Origin: Massilia sp. ZL223
GTDB lineage: Bacteria > Pseudomonadota > Gammaproteobacteria > Burkholderiales > Burkholderiaceae_D
DNA length: 64,000 nucleotides
Assembly: GCF_018119395.1 (NCBI RefSeq)
Contig: NZ_JAGPWD010000023.1
Span: 1-64,000, forward strand
Direction: 5' to 3'
The notes beneath the pieces were generated by a model, which worked only from the letters and a program-made list of their open reading frames with translations, was not told where the DNA came from and searched no databases. Below, piece after piece: positions 63,407 through 64,000 of this stretch (positions are counted from its first letter, which is position 1; each line of letters opens with the position of its first letter). Made by a program: the position numbers and the translations under genes.

Positions 63407-63875
63407 TGAGCCTCCAGGATGGCAGCCGTTGCCGCCGATTTGTTATCGCTTCAGACCGTCGTGCGGTCCGTTGACAAAATTAAAAGCAAAACGATACCCC
63501 GCCAGCCGGTGGCCTAAGCTGGCAAACCAGATATGCAGGGTAAAGGTTACGTCAATGATTCGTGCCGGAAGCTGAGCTTGCCGACTGCCGGAGGACCTAG
63601 TTGCTTGTTGTCTACTACCACTAGATCTAGTGTCCGGCCTTGAGATGAGACTAATTGTAGTACCTCGTTTGCGATACAGGCAAGTAAATAAATTCTCAAT
63701 TTTTGAGAGGAATCGTGGTGCGGAGTCTTGACTTTTGAAGTCATCCGAAAGATGCGGAGCGCGCGGTGAGCGAGCACTAACATCAGTGTTTTCGGCTGCC
63801 TAAGCGGTAATCAGAATAGGTCGTTGTTGCACTGCAGAAGTGCATTTTGCACCAGATTAATTTCAAGATAATGAA

Positions 63876-63891
63876 GGGGTCAGCGGACCCC
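63876..63891. terminator. candidate hairpin terminator
   Basis: GGGGTC (63876-63881), loop AGCG, GACCCC (63886-63891). It lies downstream of the possible minus-strand reading frame that ends at 63958. No strong T-tract follows in either direction, so it is a weak candidate. Confidence 0.4.
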
Positions 63892-63957
63892 AGCCACTAG
63901 ATATAGGGGTGCGGCCCGGTGAGGCCTCCGTATGTACAGCGGTCATGCCTGCCGCAT

Positions 63958-64000
63958 TCAATCCTCCGGCGCGCTGATCTCCAGTTTTTGCATCGAATAG
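63958..64000 (-). CDS. possible 3' end of a minus-strand gene (partial)
   Basis: The minus strand reads an open frame from the window edge to a TGA at 63958-63960, encoding a short tail (MQKLEISAPED) that is compatible with a protein's C-terminus. Too short to recognise. Included only because a hairpin lies downstream. Confidence 0.2.
   Translation of the reverse strand, partial: YSMQKLEISAPED

Larger units (their letters stand above)
63407..64000. other. 594-base region upstream of nrdA, no clear gene
   Basis: Includes the nrdA leader (GGAGG before ATG) and should hold its promoter on the minus strand. I looked for NrdR-type inverted boxes and found none. A 78-codon frame on the minus strand at 63547-63783 has no ribosome-binding site. 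Hairpin GGGGTC / GACCCC at 63876-63891. The last 43 bases may hold the 3' end of another minus-strand gene. Confidence 0.5.

Noticed and set aside
60605-63409. 934-codon frame opposite nrdA
   Set aside because: Shadow of nrdA; all class Ia motifs are on the minus strand.
63547-63783. 78-codon ORF upstream of nrdA
   Set aside because: No ribosome-binding site, no recognisable content, in the expected promoter region.
1-64000. tRNA, rRNA and CRISPR arrays
   Set aside because: Reading both strands by eye I saw no tRNA-like cloverleaf with TTCRANNC arm, no rRNA signature and no spaced identical repeats; a tRNAscan-SE run could still find one.

Overview
The window is chromosome-like, high-GC DNA whose gene set and gene order fit the Betaproteobacteria, order Burkholderiales, most probably an Oxalobacteraceae (Massilia/Telluria-like) genome. 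This is an inference from the accB-accC-prmA-DUF3426 order, the PilG-PilH-PilI-PilJ-ChpA chemosensory cluster, hemL/thiD/rubredoxin, class Ia nrdAB and a long Ala-Lys-Pro histone H1-like protein. No database search was possible.

Layout. 0.1-8.5 kb: a TonB-dependent receptor, a bacterial PH-domain protein, an esterase, a transglutaminase/TPR lipoprotein, an HDOD protein and three DNA-repair enzymes (deoxyinosine glycosylase, 3-methyladenine glycosylase, photolyase). The photolyase has lost its N-terminal part to a block of about 100 G, which looks like an assembly artefact; a similar C-rich block opens the window. 8.7-17.6 kb: the type IV pilus chemosensory operon, ending in a giant ChpA hybrid kinase. 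17.7-30.4 kb: housekeeping genes for electron transfer, thiamine and haem synthesis, Mg transport, cell wall (mtgA, mpl), the shikimate pathway (aroE, aroQ), TonB, an RNase II-family enzyme, ubiC and a TlpA thioredoxin. 30.5-35.8 kb: accB-accC-prmA-DUF3426-PfkB kinase. 35.9-41.5 kb: yggT, the histone H1-like gene, a LysR/DoxX divergent pair and a glycosyltransferase. 41.8-47.2 kb: a 1562-residue Calx-beta repeat protein followed by a small outer-membrane protein.

Two accessory systems stand out. At 47.2-49.1 kb, Hcp, a GH24 lysozyme and a periplasmic two-repeat protein form a compact unit that reads as a type VI secretion carrier, effector and candidate immunity protein. At 55.7-59.1 kb, an A+T-rich island carries a phosphoribosyltransferase-like protein, a winged-helix-like protein, a structured non-coding region flanked by matching inverted repeats, and a reverse transcriptase with NAxxH, YADD and VTG motifs. 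Together these make a complete retron with an msr-msd RNA, most likely an anti-phage system. It sits beside nrdAB, the ribonucleotide reductase genes.

From 49.3 to 55.6 kb there is a cytochrome c/sorbosone dehydrogenase-like fusion, a PfkB kinase overlapping a GH13 glycosidase, a small membrane protein and an NADP-dependent reductase. A family of short palindromic (REP-like) repeats with the core CCGGCCTTCGCCGG recurs at five intergenic sites, as single copies or inverted pairs.
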